Origin: Syngnathus acus
Lineage: Eukaryota > Chordata > Actinopteri > Syngnathiformes > Syngnathidae
DNA: 64,000 bases
NCBI RefSeq assembly: GCF_901709675.1
Contig: NC_051095.1
Coordinates: 28,288,956-28,352,955 of the forward strand
Reading direction: 5' to 3'
Shown here in pieces: positions 1 through 10,582 of the stretch. Made by a program: the position numbers and the translations under genes. How positions within the stretch are numbered: the first letter of the stretch is position 1; the number at the start of each line of letters is the position of its first letter. Below the pieces are notes generated by a model. It saw only the letters and a list, made by a program, of their open reading frames with translations, did not search any database and had not been told where the DNA came from.

Positions 1-262
1 GGTGCGCATTATACATTTTCTTTTTTTTGTGAAGAAAATCATGGTACAACAATTTTTGAAGAAAATCTTGTCACGGATGGTTCTTTACAACGTCACTTTC
101 CTCTCTCTTCATTTTAACCTAACTGATCGCGGTGGTGCCTTTCTGGGCAGTCGGAGAAATCAACGCCAACAAAAAAAATACATCCAGCCTAGTTAAGAAA
201 TCACCAGAAAGATCACCATGACAATTGTGAATAATAAATAAATAATTATTATATATATTATA
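1..262. repeat. MITE-A fragment (TATAATGCGCAC family)
   Basis: This stretch nearly duplicates 323-600: both carry the 'ggtgcgcattatacat' subterminal motif, the same central block and a TA-rich end. It is cut off by the window start and stops where a complete copy of the same family begins at 265. It is either a partial tandem duplication or an older copy into which the next one inserted at a TA. No coding capacity was recognised. Confidence 0.6.
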
Positions 263-264
263 TA

Positions 265-1219
265 CCGTTTTTTCCCATGTATTATGCGCACAATTTAACT
301 AATTTATTGCCCTAAAATCTGGGGTGCGCATTATACATGGATACAATTTGTTTTTTAATTTTTTTTTGTTTTTTCTTTTTTTTTTTTTTGTGAAGAAAAT
401 CATGGTACAACAATTTTTGAAGAAAATATTGTCACGGATGGTTCTTTACAACATCACTTTCCTCTCTTTTCATTTTAACCTAACTGATCGCGGTGGTGCC
501 TTTCTGGGCAGTCGGAGAAATCAACGGCAATAAAAAAAATACATCCAGCCTAGTTAAGAAATCACCAGAAAGATCACCATGACAATTGTGAATAATAAAT
601 AAATAATTATTATATATATTATTATTATTATTATTATAATAATAAATAATTGTGATAAATAACTGGAACATCACTCAAATATTGGTGATCCCGTTGAGAG
701 TCTCACATATTTCTTCGCTATCGAGTTTGCTACTGCATGCGCAGTGATACTGACCGGCAGAATAACATCCGGTTGTTCCCAAAGATGATCTTTTTTCTGA
801 AATAATTTTATGTTTACGGATTTAAGTAACCCGGCCGGGTCATACCAAAGACTATAAAAATGGGACCCATTGCCTCCCTGCTTGGCACTCAGCATTAAGG
901 GTTGGAATTGGGGGTTAGATCACCAAATGATTCCCGAGCGCGGCGCCGCTGCTGCTCACTGCTCCCCTCTCCCCCAGGGGATGGATCAAAATCACACGGG
1001 GATGGGTCAAATGCAGAGGACAAATTTCACCACACCCAGACGCATGTGTGACGATCATTGGGACTTTAAAAAAAAAAACATTTAAAAAAAAAAAAAAAAA
1101 GAAAAAAGTCAAAATTTGGGTGCGTATTATACATGGGTACAGGCTTTTTTCCAGCATCGACATGCCATTTCTAGGGTGCGTATTATACATGGGGGCGCAT
1201 TATACGTGGAAAAAAACGG
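265..1219. mobile_element. MITE-A, complete copy with captured SINE piece
   Basis: The ends are inverted: CCGTTTTTTCCCATGTAT on the left, and a right end reading as its reverse complement (ggcgcattatacgtgga then aaaaaacgg). TA dinucleotides flank the element at 263-264 and 1220-1221. Inside each end the motif GTGCGCATTATACATGG is reiterated. TA targets suggest the Tc1/mariner/pogo group. The interior holds a 5'-truncated tRNA-type SINE (830-1070). There is no transposase, so it is non-autonomous. It lies inside a MITE-B element whose right part is 1222-2546. Confidence 0.75.
830..1070 (+). repeat. 5'-truncated tRNA-derived SINE inside MITE-A
   Basis: The sequence from 'ccggccgggtcataccaaag' to 'cattgggactttaaaa' matches, on the opposite strand, the fuller SINE at 50338-50656. 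The promoter half of the tRNA head is missing here and an A-rich tail follows. A shorter derivative of the same piece is present inside another MITE-A copy near 63121-63187, so the fragment has been carried along by the MITE. Confidence 0.75.
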
Positions 1220-1221
1220 TA

Positions 1222-2546
1222 TTACATAAATAACAGGTTTATAAAACCATCTGTGTCACTCCAATTCATTAAATCCATCGATCGTCCTTTGTCAACAATG
1301 GGTGCGCGCCACTGACGGCGCTTGCACTTCAAAATATTCCACAGGCCCATATAACGATATATAAATTAGATATCAAATAACTATTATATAGGCGGCTCGG
1401 TGGCGCACTGGCTAGCACGTCCGCCTCACAGTAAGGAGGGTGCGGGTTCGATTCCACCTCCGGCCCTCCCTGTGTGGAGTTTGCATGTTCTCCCCGTGTC
1501 CGCGTGGGTTTTCTCCGGGCACTCCGGTTTCCTCCCACATCCCCAAAAACATGCTTGGTAGGCTGATTGAGCGCTCCAAATTGCCCCTAGGTGTGAGTGC
1601 GTGTGCGGATGGTTGTTCGTCTCTGTGTGCCCTGCGATTGGCTGGCAACCGGTTCAGGGTGTCCCCCGCCTACTGCCCGATGACAGCTGGGATAGGCTCC
1701 AGCAAGCCCGCGACCCCCGTGGGGATACAGCGGTACAGAAAATGGATGGATGGATAACTATTATATAAGCAATAATATTATCAAACCATCTGTGCACTCT
1801 AAATCATTAAATCCATCGATCAAATTCCTCGTCCTTTGTCAACAACGCCGCGCGTGCGCCCTGACGTCAGCATCGTCGTTATTCCACAGATCTAGTATAT
1901 AACTATATTGTAGCGTTAACAAAGTACAAGGAAAGACGTCGGTTTGGTAAACGGCTCTTTATTTAACAAAACAAACTTCCAGGCGTGTGGCGGCGTGGAC
2001 TTCCAGCCACGGAGGTGGAAGAGAGATCCATAGAATAGGACCGGGCGTGCGTAAAAGCCATGACCGAGCCCCATCCACCGTCCCCGGACAGCCACCCGGC
2101 CAAGCGCCGGCCCCCGACTTCTATCCACGGAGGTAAAAGAGAGCTCCGTAGAGTAGGACCGGGCGTGTGTAAAATCCATAATAGTTTTTCAAACCTTCTG
2201 TGTCACTCCAAATCCTTAAATCCTTCAAACTCTTCGTCCTCCGTGTCACTTAGAAACAAAGCCGCTAATGATGCCGGTAGTACGTGGGGCCCTTCGTCAT
2301 CTTCGTCATCCTGTGATCAATCTTTGTCCTTTTTGTAAACAACCGCCGCGTCGCGCTGCTGACGTCACTTTGAATTCAAATTACAGTAATCCCTTGCTAC
2401 ATCGCGGTTCGTTTATCGCGGTTTCACTTTTTTTTTTTTTTTTTTTTTAAATGTTTGAAAAAAAACATATAAATCGCTCCTTATTATAAGTCGCCCCCCC
2501 ACCCAAACTATGAAAAAAAACGCGACTTATAGTCCGAAAATTACGG
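1222..2546. mobile_element. MITE-B (AAGTCGC family), right part
   Basis: This collinear relative of the complete copy at 29747-30926 ends in gcgacttatagtccgaaaa followed by ttacgg and a TA. The interior includes GC-rich reiterations ('gaccgggcgtgcgtaaaagcc') and 'ctacatcgcggttcg'. The left part is interrupted by MITE-A and runs off the window. No transposase coding sequence was seen. Confidence 0.7.
1391..1753 (+). repeat. tRNA-derived SINE with (ATGG)n tail
   Basis: The head carries pol III promoter elements: an A-box-like TGGCGCACTGG and a B box GGTTCGATTCC. The body is a teleost-type sequence ('gtttgcatgttctcc', 'gggataggctccag') ending in 'gcggtacagaaaatgg' and ATGG repeats. It is flanked by a perfect 14-bp duplication (ataactattatata, 1377-1390 and 1754-1767). 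The uninterrupted target is preserved in the paralogous MITE-B at about 30163-30185. Its last ~50 bases resemble the 3' end of the Rex3-type LINE in this window (33905-33997). Confidence 0.9.
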
Positions 2547-2548
2547 TA

Positions 2549-2772
2549 AGTTTGCAGGGTACCCAAACTTTTGCAGAGGCCATTATTTTTTTTTCTCTTT
2601 TTCTGAAATTGTAAATGATGGCAACAAATTCTAACTTCAATGTATCATAAGAATGTCTTATCTGTAATTTGATGCCTGCTGGAGATTTTTCTGTCCTTCC
2701 TTGGCTTCTTTATTGATATTAATACCATTTTTTACCTGGGGTGTCTGAACTTTAGATCTCCACTGTATAGAG
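2549..2772. other. Intergenic/intronic stretch, possible Tc1-like terminus
   Basis: No gene is visible. The sequence 'ggtgtctgaactttagatctccactgta' near 2740-2766 looks like the inverted end of a Tc1-like transposon whose other end was not found. The last bases, gtatagag (2765-2772), are the target duplication of the following hAT element. Confidence 0.35.
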
Positions 2773-3011
2773 CAGCGGTGGCCAACCCGCGGCTCGCGAG
2801 CCGCATGCGGCTCTTTGGCTAGTTTCATGCGGCTCTTTTACGTTCATATCAACATTTGTGTTTATTTTTCGTGCGTATTTGCTTCGTATGGTATTTTGGT
2901 CAAACGCGCATGCGCGTGAGGTGAATTGGTTTTGCCCGCTTTTTTTATGAATGGCGACTGTGACTACGGGGGCCCATTAGGTCCAGAAAAGCTGACAAGA
3001 CGCTTGCCAAA

Positions 3012-3359
3012 ATGGCAAGGAAAAAATGCACAGCTAAACGAATATATGACGATGAACACAGGACGTTTTTAACAGAGTTAAAGTTGTTTTTTGTTGAACG
3101 CCATGGCAAGCCATTCTGCCTGATATGTCGGACGTCATTGCCGCATTTAAAAGCTTCAAATGGTCAGCGCCACTTCAGCTCACTTCATGCCAATATCGAT
3201 AAGGACTTTGCAAAAGGTACTGAATTTCGCAAGCACAAGTTTGGAGACTTTGAAAAGTCAGGCAGAAAAATAGGTACAGTTTTTCAAAAAAATTACGAAG
3301 CACTCAGAGACTGTCACACTTGCATTGTTTCAACTGGCTTGGAACATTGCACGGGCTAA
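3012..3359 (+). pseudogene. hAT transposase N-terminus with BED zinc finger (remnant)
   Basis: The 115-residue open frame starts MARKKCTAKRIYDDEHRTF. A C2H2-like BED finger is visible: CLIC around residue 36, then HFSSLH around residue 58. After that comes a basic segment ending at a stop where a full transposase would continue for several hundred residues. BED fingers in hAT transposases bind the transposon ends in the nucleus. The catalytic domain is absent, so this is a deletion derivative. It is not an independent host ZBED gene, because it sits between hAT ends with an intact target duplication. Confidence 0.8.
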
Positions 3360-3667
3360 AAAGCCATACAATGAAGTGGAGTTCGTTAAAATATGCCTCA
3401 GTGACGTTATTGAAATCTTGTCTCCTGAAAACGACGAACTCAAACGAATGGTCTGTCCCGCCACACATAGTAAGTGAAAAAACTTAGTATGTTTTTGTTT
3501 GTGGAATTTGTTGAACTGAGAGTTTGTCTGTGTGAGACAATGCACACAATGCTCATTGTTGAAAATGTGGTCTTTGGTCTGTGGTTTTAGTACTGTAGGA
3601 GTCAATTTGTCATTATCATGTTGGTGCGTGACATAATAATGTCACACAATAAATTTGGCTGAGCAGA

Positions 3668-3756
3668 GGGGGGGGTGTGCGTGTGTGTGTGTGTGCGTGC
3701 GTGTGCGCGTGCGTGCGCGTGCGTGTTTGTGTGCGTGTGTGTGTGTGGGGGGGGTG
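3668..3756. repeat. GT/GC-rich microsatellite
   Basis: The alternating run of gtgtgtgcgtgcgtgcgcgt type lies in the 3' part of the hAT element, bounded by short G runs. The reverse-orientation relative at 27944 has related CA-rich sequence at the same place. Confidence 0.9.
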
Positions 3757-3853
3757 TTCATGTGTGCTCATGTGTATGATGTGGCTCTTTGCGATGACAC
3801 AGTAAAAAATGTGGCTCTTAGTCTCTGACTGGTTGGCCACCCCTGGTATAGAG

Positions 3854-4053
3854 AATAGTGTGCACATTCAGAGACATTATTTGTCTCTCGGCAGCCTGAA
3901 CTGAACTAGTTGCTTTGAGCCCAGTTGTCACGGCACCAGCTTCCAGAGTTTACCTCGTTCCTGCCTCGTCAAGTGCTTCTGCCATCATCCTGTGGCTGAA
4001 CATCTTCACTACTCAGCCGCTGACCTCTGGATTTGCCGTACTGCAAACGACTA
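3854..4053. other. No recognisable feature
   Basis: Single-copy-looking sequence between the hAT element and the LINE tail. No exon with good splice borders was seen. Confidence 0.4.
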
Positions 4054-5085
4054 TTCAAGTCAAGTTTATTTATATAGCCCTGAATCACAATCAAGTCTCG
4101 TAGGACTTCACATGTGCAAAATTGACAATTATTCTCAACATCCCCTGATCTCAACTCTCAGGAGTGCAAGGAAAAACTCAAAAACCCTTTCTGGGGAGAA
4201 ATGAGAACCCTTGAGAAGAGACCACAGATGGGAGGATCCCCCTTCCAGGATGACCAGGCTGCAATGGATGCAGAGAGGGCACATAGAACAAATAATGTAA
4301 AATGATCCAAAGAAAAAGTATATTTCCATATTAAAAGTAAAGAGCTGCAGGAAGGTGCCCTCGATTGTCATGGCAATGTCTGGGAGGGTAGTAATCCGCT
4401 TCAGATCCCTCATCCCAATTGATTGACAAAATATTTTCAGTTTGGGTCTCACTTAACCGGGTGGGGGGCAGGATAGAGAACACAAACTCCAGCCAACACA
4501 GGTTAATTAAAGGCCATAGCATAAAAATGTGTCTTTAATCGTGTCTTAAATGTTTCTACTGAGGTAGCTGTTTAGATATCTATCGGTATGGCATTCCAAA
4601 GCTCTGGAGCCCGAATAGAAAATGCTCTAGAAAATGCTTCTTTTTGGCCGTCGGGGTCACGAAAAGACTATCGTTTTGCAAGCGGAGGTTACGCGACGGA
4701 ACGTAAGGAACAACTAGGTCGACGAGATACGAAGGCGCTAATCCATGTAGTGTTTTATAAGTTAATAAAAGTCGCATCTTAAATGGACCGGGAGCCAATG
4801 TAAGTTGGCTAAAATTGGGGTAATGTGATTAAATTTTCTCGTCCATGTGAGCAGTCTCGCCGCAGCATTTTGTACCAACTGTAGACTTTTAAGACTGGAC
4901 TTAGGAAGACCAGAGAACAATACGTTACAGTAGTCAAGGCGCAACATAATAAACGCATGTATAATAGTTTCCGCATCACGAGTCGAAAGAATCGGACGAA
5001 TCTTAGCAATGTTAAGGAGGTGAAAAAATGCAGTTCTAGTTATGTTCTTAATGTGTTTTTGAAAGGAGAGCATTTGATCCAACAA
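4054..5085 (-). mobile_element. L2-type LINE, 3' end, minus strand
   Basis: The 3' tail reads, on the + strand, 'caagtcaagtttatttatatagccc', a common teleost LINE tail. A ~500-base 3'UTR follows, then the C-terminal reverse-transcriptase region in two frames. Landmarks are LRLDYCNVLFSGL (about 4930), HWLPVHLR (about 4770) and the following LLTYKTLHGLAPSYL. The catalytic core and endonuclease are missing: it is 5'-truncated, the usual outcome of target-primed reverse transcription, and frameshifted near 4775. Confidence 0.8.
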
Positions 5086-5702
5086 CAAAATTAGTTACAG
5101 TCAGAGAGCGCAGGCGCAGTCACGGAGTTAATATTATGGTTGCTGTAGCTTTGATTGTGCTCCTATCATGGACAGAGACCTAAAATTTAAAATTTTATTA
5201 GGTAATTATCAGACATAACAGTAGTGTAATGCATTATCGTTATTTGAGGTTGTCAATCCTCAGGATAATCAGATCTAAAGTATTTCCATTTTTATGCGTG
5301 TTGCCTGTATTGCTTGCGGAAATACGAACGTATCAATTATTGCCTGAAACGCCTGTTCTTATACTACTCTGGGCCGCCCTCCTCAGTAGTCTTAACTGAG
5401 AGTGACTTCTACGTATGTATGTGCAGAGTGTCATAGAGAAGAGAAAGCCAATAAAGAAAGAGAAGGGTTACAGCGATATAACAGCATAGCTCAAGTTACT
5501 TAGCTAATCACATGTGCCAAAAAGGCCTATTCTAACAGTATAAACAAGGGGCTGGCAGACAGATTCTGATCTTCGGGTGGTGTTGGATGGAGTTGATTCA
5601 TACACAAGACGCACGATCAAGGTAGAAGGTGGTCTCTAAGTGCCCATCCAGAGCAGCCATTTTTTTCATTATCTGCAAATAGAGATCTTGCAATTCATTT
5701 CA
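5086..5702. other. Unassigned intronic or intergenic DNA
   Basis: About 600 bases of mixed composition with no recognised repeat, exon or RNA gene. It contains 'gccaataaagaaag' near 5448, which could be a polyadenylation-like motif of an old element, but nothing else supports this. Confidence 0.35.
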
Positions 5703-6037
5703 AAGACTTGTACCTGTCCAGGACCAGGAAACGTGCAAGTAACATCTCCGCAGACTGACCCTTCTCACCCAGGACACAGTCTGTTCCAACTCCTTCCCTC
5801 CGGACGGCGTTATAGAGCGCTGTATGCCAAAACCAGAAGAAAACTGTCGCTCTCATGAACTCACTTCACTCATGGAGACTCAGAGACATCACTGTGCAAT
5901 AACATTCTACTCTCGCCACTTTAATGTTGTTAGTTACCTGATTGTTGTTAGTCACTTAAATGAGATCAACCGGAGTCAAATTCCCTGTTTGGCATGCACA
6001 AACTTGGTCAATAAAGCTGATTCTGATTCTGAAATGT
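5703..6037 (+). mobile_element. Rex1/CR1-type LINE, 3' terminal fragment
   Basis: The fragment encodes the extreme C-terminus of the LINE polyprotein (PSHPGHSLFQLLPSGRRYRAL) and ends in 'caataaagctgattctgattctga', with the short-repeat tail of this LINE group. It matches, in the opposite orientation, the C-terminal end of the long copy at 21746-24660. No catalytic sequence is present. Confidence 0.8.
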
Positions 6038-6088
6038 ACTTTCATTTTCATTCAAAAAAGAACTAAAGCAGTATATATTAACCTAATG

Positions 6089-7276
6089 CAGGGGTCACCA
6101 ACACGGTCGCCCGTGAGGACCGCATGAGTCGCTCGCAGGACTGTTCTAAAATTAGCTCAAATAGCGGCACTTGTCAGTGAGCTGCATCTATTTATTTTAC
6201 AGTCAAACCTCGGTTTTCGAACGTCCTGTTCTCGAACAAATCGGAATTCGAACAAAGAATTTGAGATTTTTTTGCTTTGGTTGTCGAACAAAATTTGGAG
6301 GTCGAACCTCGCGAGATGAGTCAGGAGGACCCTAGAAAACCCGACCGCGCGGCCCGGATGCCAACTGACTCCGTTGTTATTGTATTTTTGTTACTTTGAG
6401 GATTGTATTAACCCCTAATCATGCCTCCAAAGAAAGCAAGTGGGAGCAGTAAAGCCATCCTAAAACACAAAGACGCTCTTAAAGCAATGCGACAGTGAAT
6501 GCGCTGCGGTTGCGCGATCGGACCAAATTAAGCTCCCTGCGCACTGAGGTCCACTTAAATTATGGAAAGTACATCAGGACTTTAATTTTTTTAATTTTAG
6601 CGACGGCTGTCACAATAATGCGACCAGCGCGGAGCAGTTGCGCGGAGCAGTTGCGCGGTTTGCAACGCGCTACTGTTGCGGGTTCGGCGGTGCGCTGCAG
6701 TTGCGTAATCGGACAAAATTAAGCTCCCTGCGCACTTAGGTCCACTTAAATTTTGGAAAGTACATCAGCACTTTAAAAATCTTTTCTAAATTTCAGCGAC
6801 GGCTCTGTCACAATAATGTGACCAGCGCGGTGCAGTTGCGCGGTGCAGTTGCGCGGTGGGTGACGCGCGGTGGGTGACGCGCTACGGTTGCGCGTTTGGT
6901 GCGCTGCAGTTGCGCGATTGAAAAAATATGCGCAAATGAAAAAATGCTTAAAAAAGGCGGGGTTTTTTTCGTCTTGAAACGGACTAATATTTTTTCCATT
7001 ATTTGTAATGGGAAAAATAGATTCGAAATTCGACCGATTAGCTTCTCGAACCGCCTTCTGGAACAGATTGTGGTCAAAAACCAAGGTTTGAGTGTATTTT
7101 TGCTATTCTTGTTAAAATCACACTTACATGTGAACTGGAAATGACAATAATAACACATAGTGAAAGCCAAATTGAGCAAATTGGCTATTTCAGAAGTGTG
7201 TGTCAAACTGGTAGCCCTTTGCCTTAATCAGTACCCAGGAAGTAGCTCTCGGTTTAAGAAAGGTTGGTGACCCCTG
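6089..7276. mobile_element. hAT MITE hosting a Tigger element
   Basis: The ends are CAGGGGTCACCAACACGG and GGTTGGTGACCCCTG, with a perfect 8-bp target duplication acctaatg (6081-6088 and 7277-7284). Most of the interior is the nested Tigger-like element. Removing it leaves a short non-autonomous hAT of about 290 bases with no coding sequence. Confidence 0.9.
6200..7094 (+). mobile_element. Tigger/pogo-like element, non-autonomous
   Basis: The inverted ends are CAGTCAAACCTCGGTTTTCG and, on the right, the complement of CACTCAAACCTTGGTTTTTG. TA flanks lie at 6198-6199 and 7095-7096. A transposase start is recognisable at 6421 (MPPKKASGSSKAILKHKDAL), in the style of Tigger transposase N-termini, but it stops at 6496. 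The rest is GC-rich reiterations of 'gcgctgcagttgcgcg'. This is an internal-deletion derivative with local expansion of one motif. Confidence 0.85.
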
Positions 7277-7439
7277 ACCTAATGGAAACATGGATTAGAG
7301 ATTCACTTAAAGATCTATCTATTTTTCAAATGCAAATTGACTGAATTAGATCAGTGCCCGGAAGAAAATATTTCACACCACCAACTCTCCTATGCCTATA
7401 AATGATACCATTCATCATTCAGGTACACTTCTGCATGTG

Positions 7440-8275
7440 TAGTAACTAGAAAATGCAATTTCTGGAGAAATTGCGTGTGAAGGCGAAGAGGTTGAACAAA
7501 TATTTGGGGATAGCGATGTTTAAAGTTGGAACGGGTTGAATTAGTTGAAAAATGTAGAAATTAGAAGGGAAAACGAAATTTTGGAAAATTTGGTGTGAAT
7601 TTCAAAATTAAAAATGTTGAATTTTTGGTAAGTGGGAAGTTGTGGAATCGATAGGTAAAAGATGAACCTATGAAAGTTGGAACGGGTTGAATTGGTCAAA
7701 AATGTAGAAATTAGAAGGGAAAAACATTTTTTTTTTAAATTTGGTGTGAATTTCAGGACTAAAAATGTGGAATATTTGGGAAGTTGTGGAATAGGTAGGA
7801 AATAAATTAATAGTTTAAAGTTGAAATGGGTTGAATCGGTTGAAAAATTTAGAAATTAGAACAAATATTGAATGCCCCATAGAGAATGAATGGGAATTAT
7901 AAAACAAATTGTGCCAAAAAATTTTGAATTTGGAATGAAACAAAAACCACAGGTTTAAAAGGTTCTCTTTGGAATTCTAAAGTTAAAACGGGTTGAATCT
8001 GACAAAAAATTGAGAAATTAAAAGTGAAAAACGTAATTTATGGCACTTCCCGTTTATTTGGCGGCACTTCCGGTTTAATTGGGGCCACTTCCAGTTTAAA
8101 TTAGGTCACTTCCGGTTAATTTAGGTCACTTTCGGTTTATATGGGGCACTTCCGGTTTAACGAGATCACTTCCGGTTTATATGGGGCACTTCTAATTCAA
8201 TTTAAGCCACTTCCGGTTTGAATTGGGGCACTTTTGGTTCACTTCCTGTTAAGATTGGGGCACTTCCGGTTCACT
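7440..8275. repeat. Family-E repeat, left half, with CACTTCCGG array
   Basis: Tandem-like blocks of 'gttgaatcggttgaaaaatgtagaaattagaa' recur every ~150 bases (7440-8040). A 20-30-base minisatellite follows (8041-8275) built on CACTTCCGGTTTA, six copies of which retain a perfect CACTTCCGG. The element resumes at 9612 after a LINE insertion. A second copy in the opposite orientation is at 46631-48801. No terminal repeats or coding sequence were identified, so the class is unknown. Confidence 0.75.
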
Positions 8276-8340
8276 CACACTGTCACCTCCGGTGTCCCCC
8301 AGGGATCTGTACTCGGTCCTACCCTCTTCACTCTCTACAT

Positions 8341-8553
8341 CAGGGGTCACCAACTCCGGTCCTCAAGGGCGCCAATCCAGCCTGTTTTAGGTGCAGCCCT
8401 ACAACAACACACCTGATTCAAATAATCAGGATCGCTATCAGCCTTAATAGAGCTTGCTGATGAGCTGATCATTTGAATCAGGTGTGTTGTTGTAGGGCTG
8501 CACCTAAAACAGGCTGGATTGGCGCCCTTGAGGACCGGAGTTGGTGACCGCTG
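8341..8553. mobile_element. Palindromic hAT MITE (213 bp)
   Basis: CAGGGGTCACCAACTCCGG on the left mirrors CCGGAGTTGGTGACCGCTG on the right. The two halves are nearly complementary along their whole length, including the pairs 'acacctgattcaaat'/'atttgaatcaggtgt'. A perfect 8-bp target duplication ctctacat lies at 8333-8340 and 8554-8561. It interrupts the LINE reverse-transcriptase frame between the GVPQGS and YADD boxes. Confidence 0.95.
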
Positions 8554-8724
8554 CTCTACATACTACCCCTCGGCAATATAATCAGGAAGTTCGGCATCTC
8601 ATATCATTGTTATGCGGACGACACCCAGCTATACCTCAAACTTGACCCCCCGCCCTCCATAACCCAGCCTTCTCCATCTCCCTCATCCATCCTCTCCCTG
8701 TGTCTGGAGGAGATAAAGGCGTGG

Positions 8725-9471
8725 ATGAATCTCAGCTTCCTGCAAGTTAACAGTGACAAAACCCAAGCCATGTTAATTGGCACTCCCCATCAGATCCATA
8801 CCTGCCCAATAACAAGCATCTTATTCGCCGGTCTCACTATTCCCCTCTCAGCCACTGTCACCAACCTGGGTGTGAAACTGGACCCTCAACTCAACCTTGA
8901 GTCACACATAAAACACATCTGCAAAACCTCCTTCTTCCACCTCAGAAATATTTCCAAACTCCGCCCCACACTTACCCTGACGGATGCTGAGAAACTTGTC
9001 CACGCCTTTGTCTCCTCAAGGCTAGACTATTGTGATGCACTCCTCATCGGGATCCCTAGCAAGAGCCTCCAGAGGCTTCAGTACATTCAAAACAGCGCTG
9101 CTAGGATCCTGATGAGGGTGCGGAAAAGCAATCACATCACACCCATCCTCCGTTCTCTGCACTGGCTCCCCATCAAATTCCGAATTGATTATAAGATCGC
9201 CCTCCTCACTCACCATTGTATCCTCGGACATGCTCCCCCATACCTCAAAGAACTCCTTGCCCCAAAACCTGCCACCCGAAGCCTCCGCTCATCCAATTCA
9301 CACCTTCTCCACGTTCCGAAAACCAAGCTGCGCACCATGGGCGACCGGGCCTTCTGCCATACAGCCCCTACACTGTGGAACTCCCTCCCCGACCACCTAA
9401 GAGCACCCCAATCCACTGACTCTTTCAAAACTGGACTTAAAACTCACCTCTTTACCTTAGCATTTCCGTAA
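8725..9471 (+). pseudogene. LINE reverse transcriptase C-terminal half
   Basis: This uninterrupted 248-residue frame covers thumb and C-terminal sequence of an L2-type non-LTR reverse transcriptase. Landmarks: [58 protein letters not shown] and the C-terminal [13 protein letters not shown]. The catalytic YADD precedes the first Met, near 8620. The frame is well preserved, so the insertion may be fairly young. It cannot be functional without the endonuclease and fingers/palm. Confidence 0.85.
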
Positions 9472-9611
9472 TTTCTCTCATATCTTGGTTGTCGTCCAGT
9501 TGTTTTAAACTTGTCCTTGTTTTGTTTTCTTGTTTTTTATCTGCCATGTAGCACTTTGAGATTCCCCCGAATGTAAAGTGCGTTATAAATATAATTTATT
9601 ATTATTGTTAT

Positions 9612-10495
9612 TATTACTTCCTGTTCATGTTGGTTCATTTTGGGGAGCTTCCTGTTTATTTTGGGGCACTTCCAATTCACTGCGTTCATTCTGGGGCACT
9701 TCTGGGTCAATCCAAGATGGCCGCCACACTGTGGGGGTGAAGGGATGAATTGGGTAAGCATAGTGGAAGTGGGGGTGAAGGGGGTGAATATGGTAAGCAT
9801 AAGGTGAACAGTTCAAAGTTGAAACGTATTGAATCGGTTGAAAAATGTAGAAATTAGAAGGGAAGAACGAAATTTTGGAGATTTTGACGTGAATTTCAAA
9901 ATTGAACATTTTGAATTTTTTGTAATTGGGAAGTTTTGGAATAGGTAGGAAAAAGTTGAACATTTGAAAGTTGGAACGGGTTGAATCGGTTTAAAAAATG
10001 TAGAAATTAGAAATGAAAAACGAAATTTTAGAGAATTTGGCGTGAATTTCAAAACTGGCAATTGGTAGACAAAAGATGAACAGTCTAAAGTTGGAATGGG
10101 TTGAATCGGTTGAAAAATGTAGAAATTAGAAGTACAAAACGGAATTTTGTGAGATTTTCCGGAATTTTTTATCGTGAAAACGTGAAATTTTTGAATTTGG
10201 CAATTTTGGGAATGTCGATAAGCTTCCCCAATGTGAATTGAATGTGCTGAATGATGTGAATTTCAAACTGGAACGACGTAAATGTGAAATGTTGAATGTG
10301 CCATTAAGAATGAATGGGGAAAAATTTGCCGTAAATTTGCAAATTTTGTGGGAACGGAACATTTTTGTTATTAGAAAAATGCAAGCGGTCATCACGTGAA
10401 TACTTTGAATACGTCAAAAGTGGAATGGAGTGAATCGCATGAATTATGTGGAAGGACTACCGTGAATTTCAAAACAAAAGTGTGGAGACCCTTTA
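9612..10495. repeat. Family-E repeat, right half
   Basis: It continues the element interrupted by the LINE: remaining degenerate cacttcc units, 'ccaagatggccgccacactgtggg', then AT-rich blocks with 'gaaaaatgtagaaattagaa'. The end near 10400-10495 ('acgtcaaaagtggaatggagtgaat') recurs as a small fragment at 54990-55095. Confidence 0.7.
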
Positions 10496-10582
10496 ATTGT
10501 TGTCATCTTTCATGAAATGGTATTAACTTCTAAATGATTATGAGGGTGTATTAAACCAGAACATGTGCATATTTGTATGCAG

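Larger units (their letters stand above)
2773..3845 (+). mobile_element. hAT transposon, internally deleted
   Basis: It begins CAGCGGTGGCCAAC and ends GTTGGCCACCCCTG, imperfect inverted ends, with a perfect 8-bp target duplication gtatagag at 2765-2772 and 3846-3853. That duplication length is diagnostic of hAT. It encodes only the N-terminal BED-finger part of a transposase (3012-3359), followed by a GT/GC-rich microsatellite. Both ends contain reiterated 'gcggctctt' / 'gtggctctt' motifs. Confidence 0.9.
8277..9611 (+). mobile_element. L2-type LINE, 5'-truncated, in the CACTTCC array
   Basis: The insertion splits the family-E minisatellite. Coding begins within the reverse transcriptase at GVPQGSVLGP (about 8287). 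After a hAT MITE it resumes with [12 protein letters not shown] around 8609, the catalytic YADD box, and runs to the C-terminus at 9471. The 3'UTR ends 'gtaaagtgcgttataaatat' plus a TTATTA tail. The endonuclease is missing through 5' truncation. Confidence 0.85.

Noticed and set aside
1391-1460. tRNA gene-like A and B boxes
   Set aside because: They are the head of a SINE with a target duplication and ATGG tail; no cloverleaf acceptor stem closes.
3012-3359. Possible host ZBED-type zinc-finger gene
   Set aside because: The frame lies between hAT inverted ends with a perfect 8-bp duplication and lacks the rest of the protein.
3616-3867. A THTRTQTRT-type open frame
   Set aside because: Translation of a GT-rich microsatellite.
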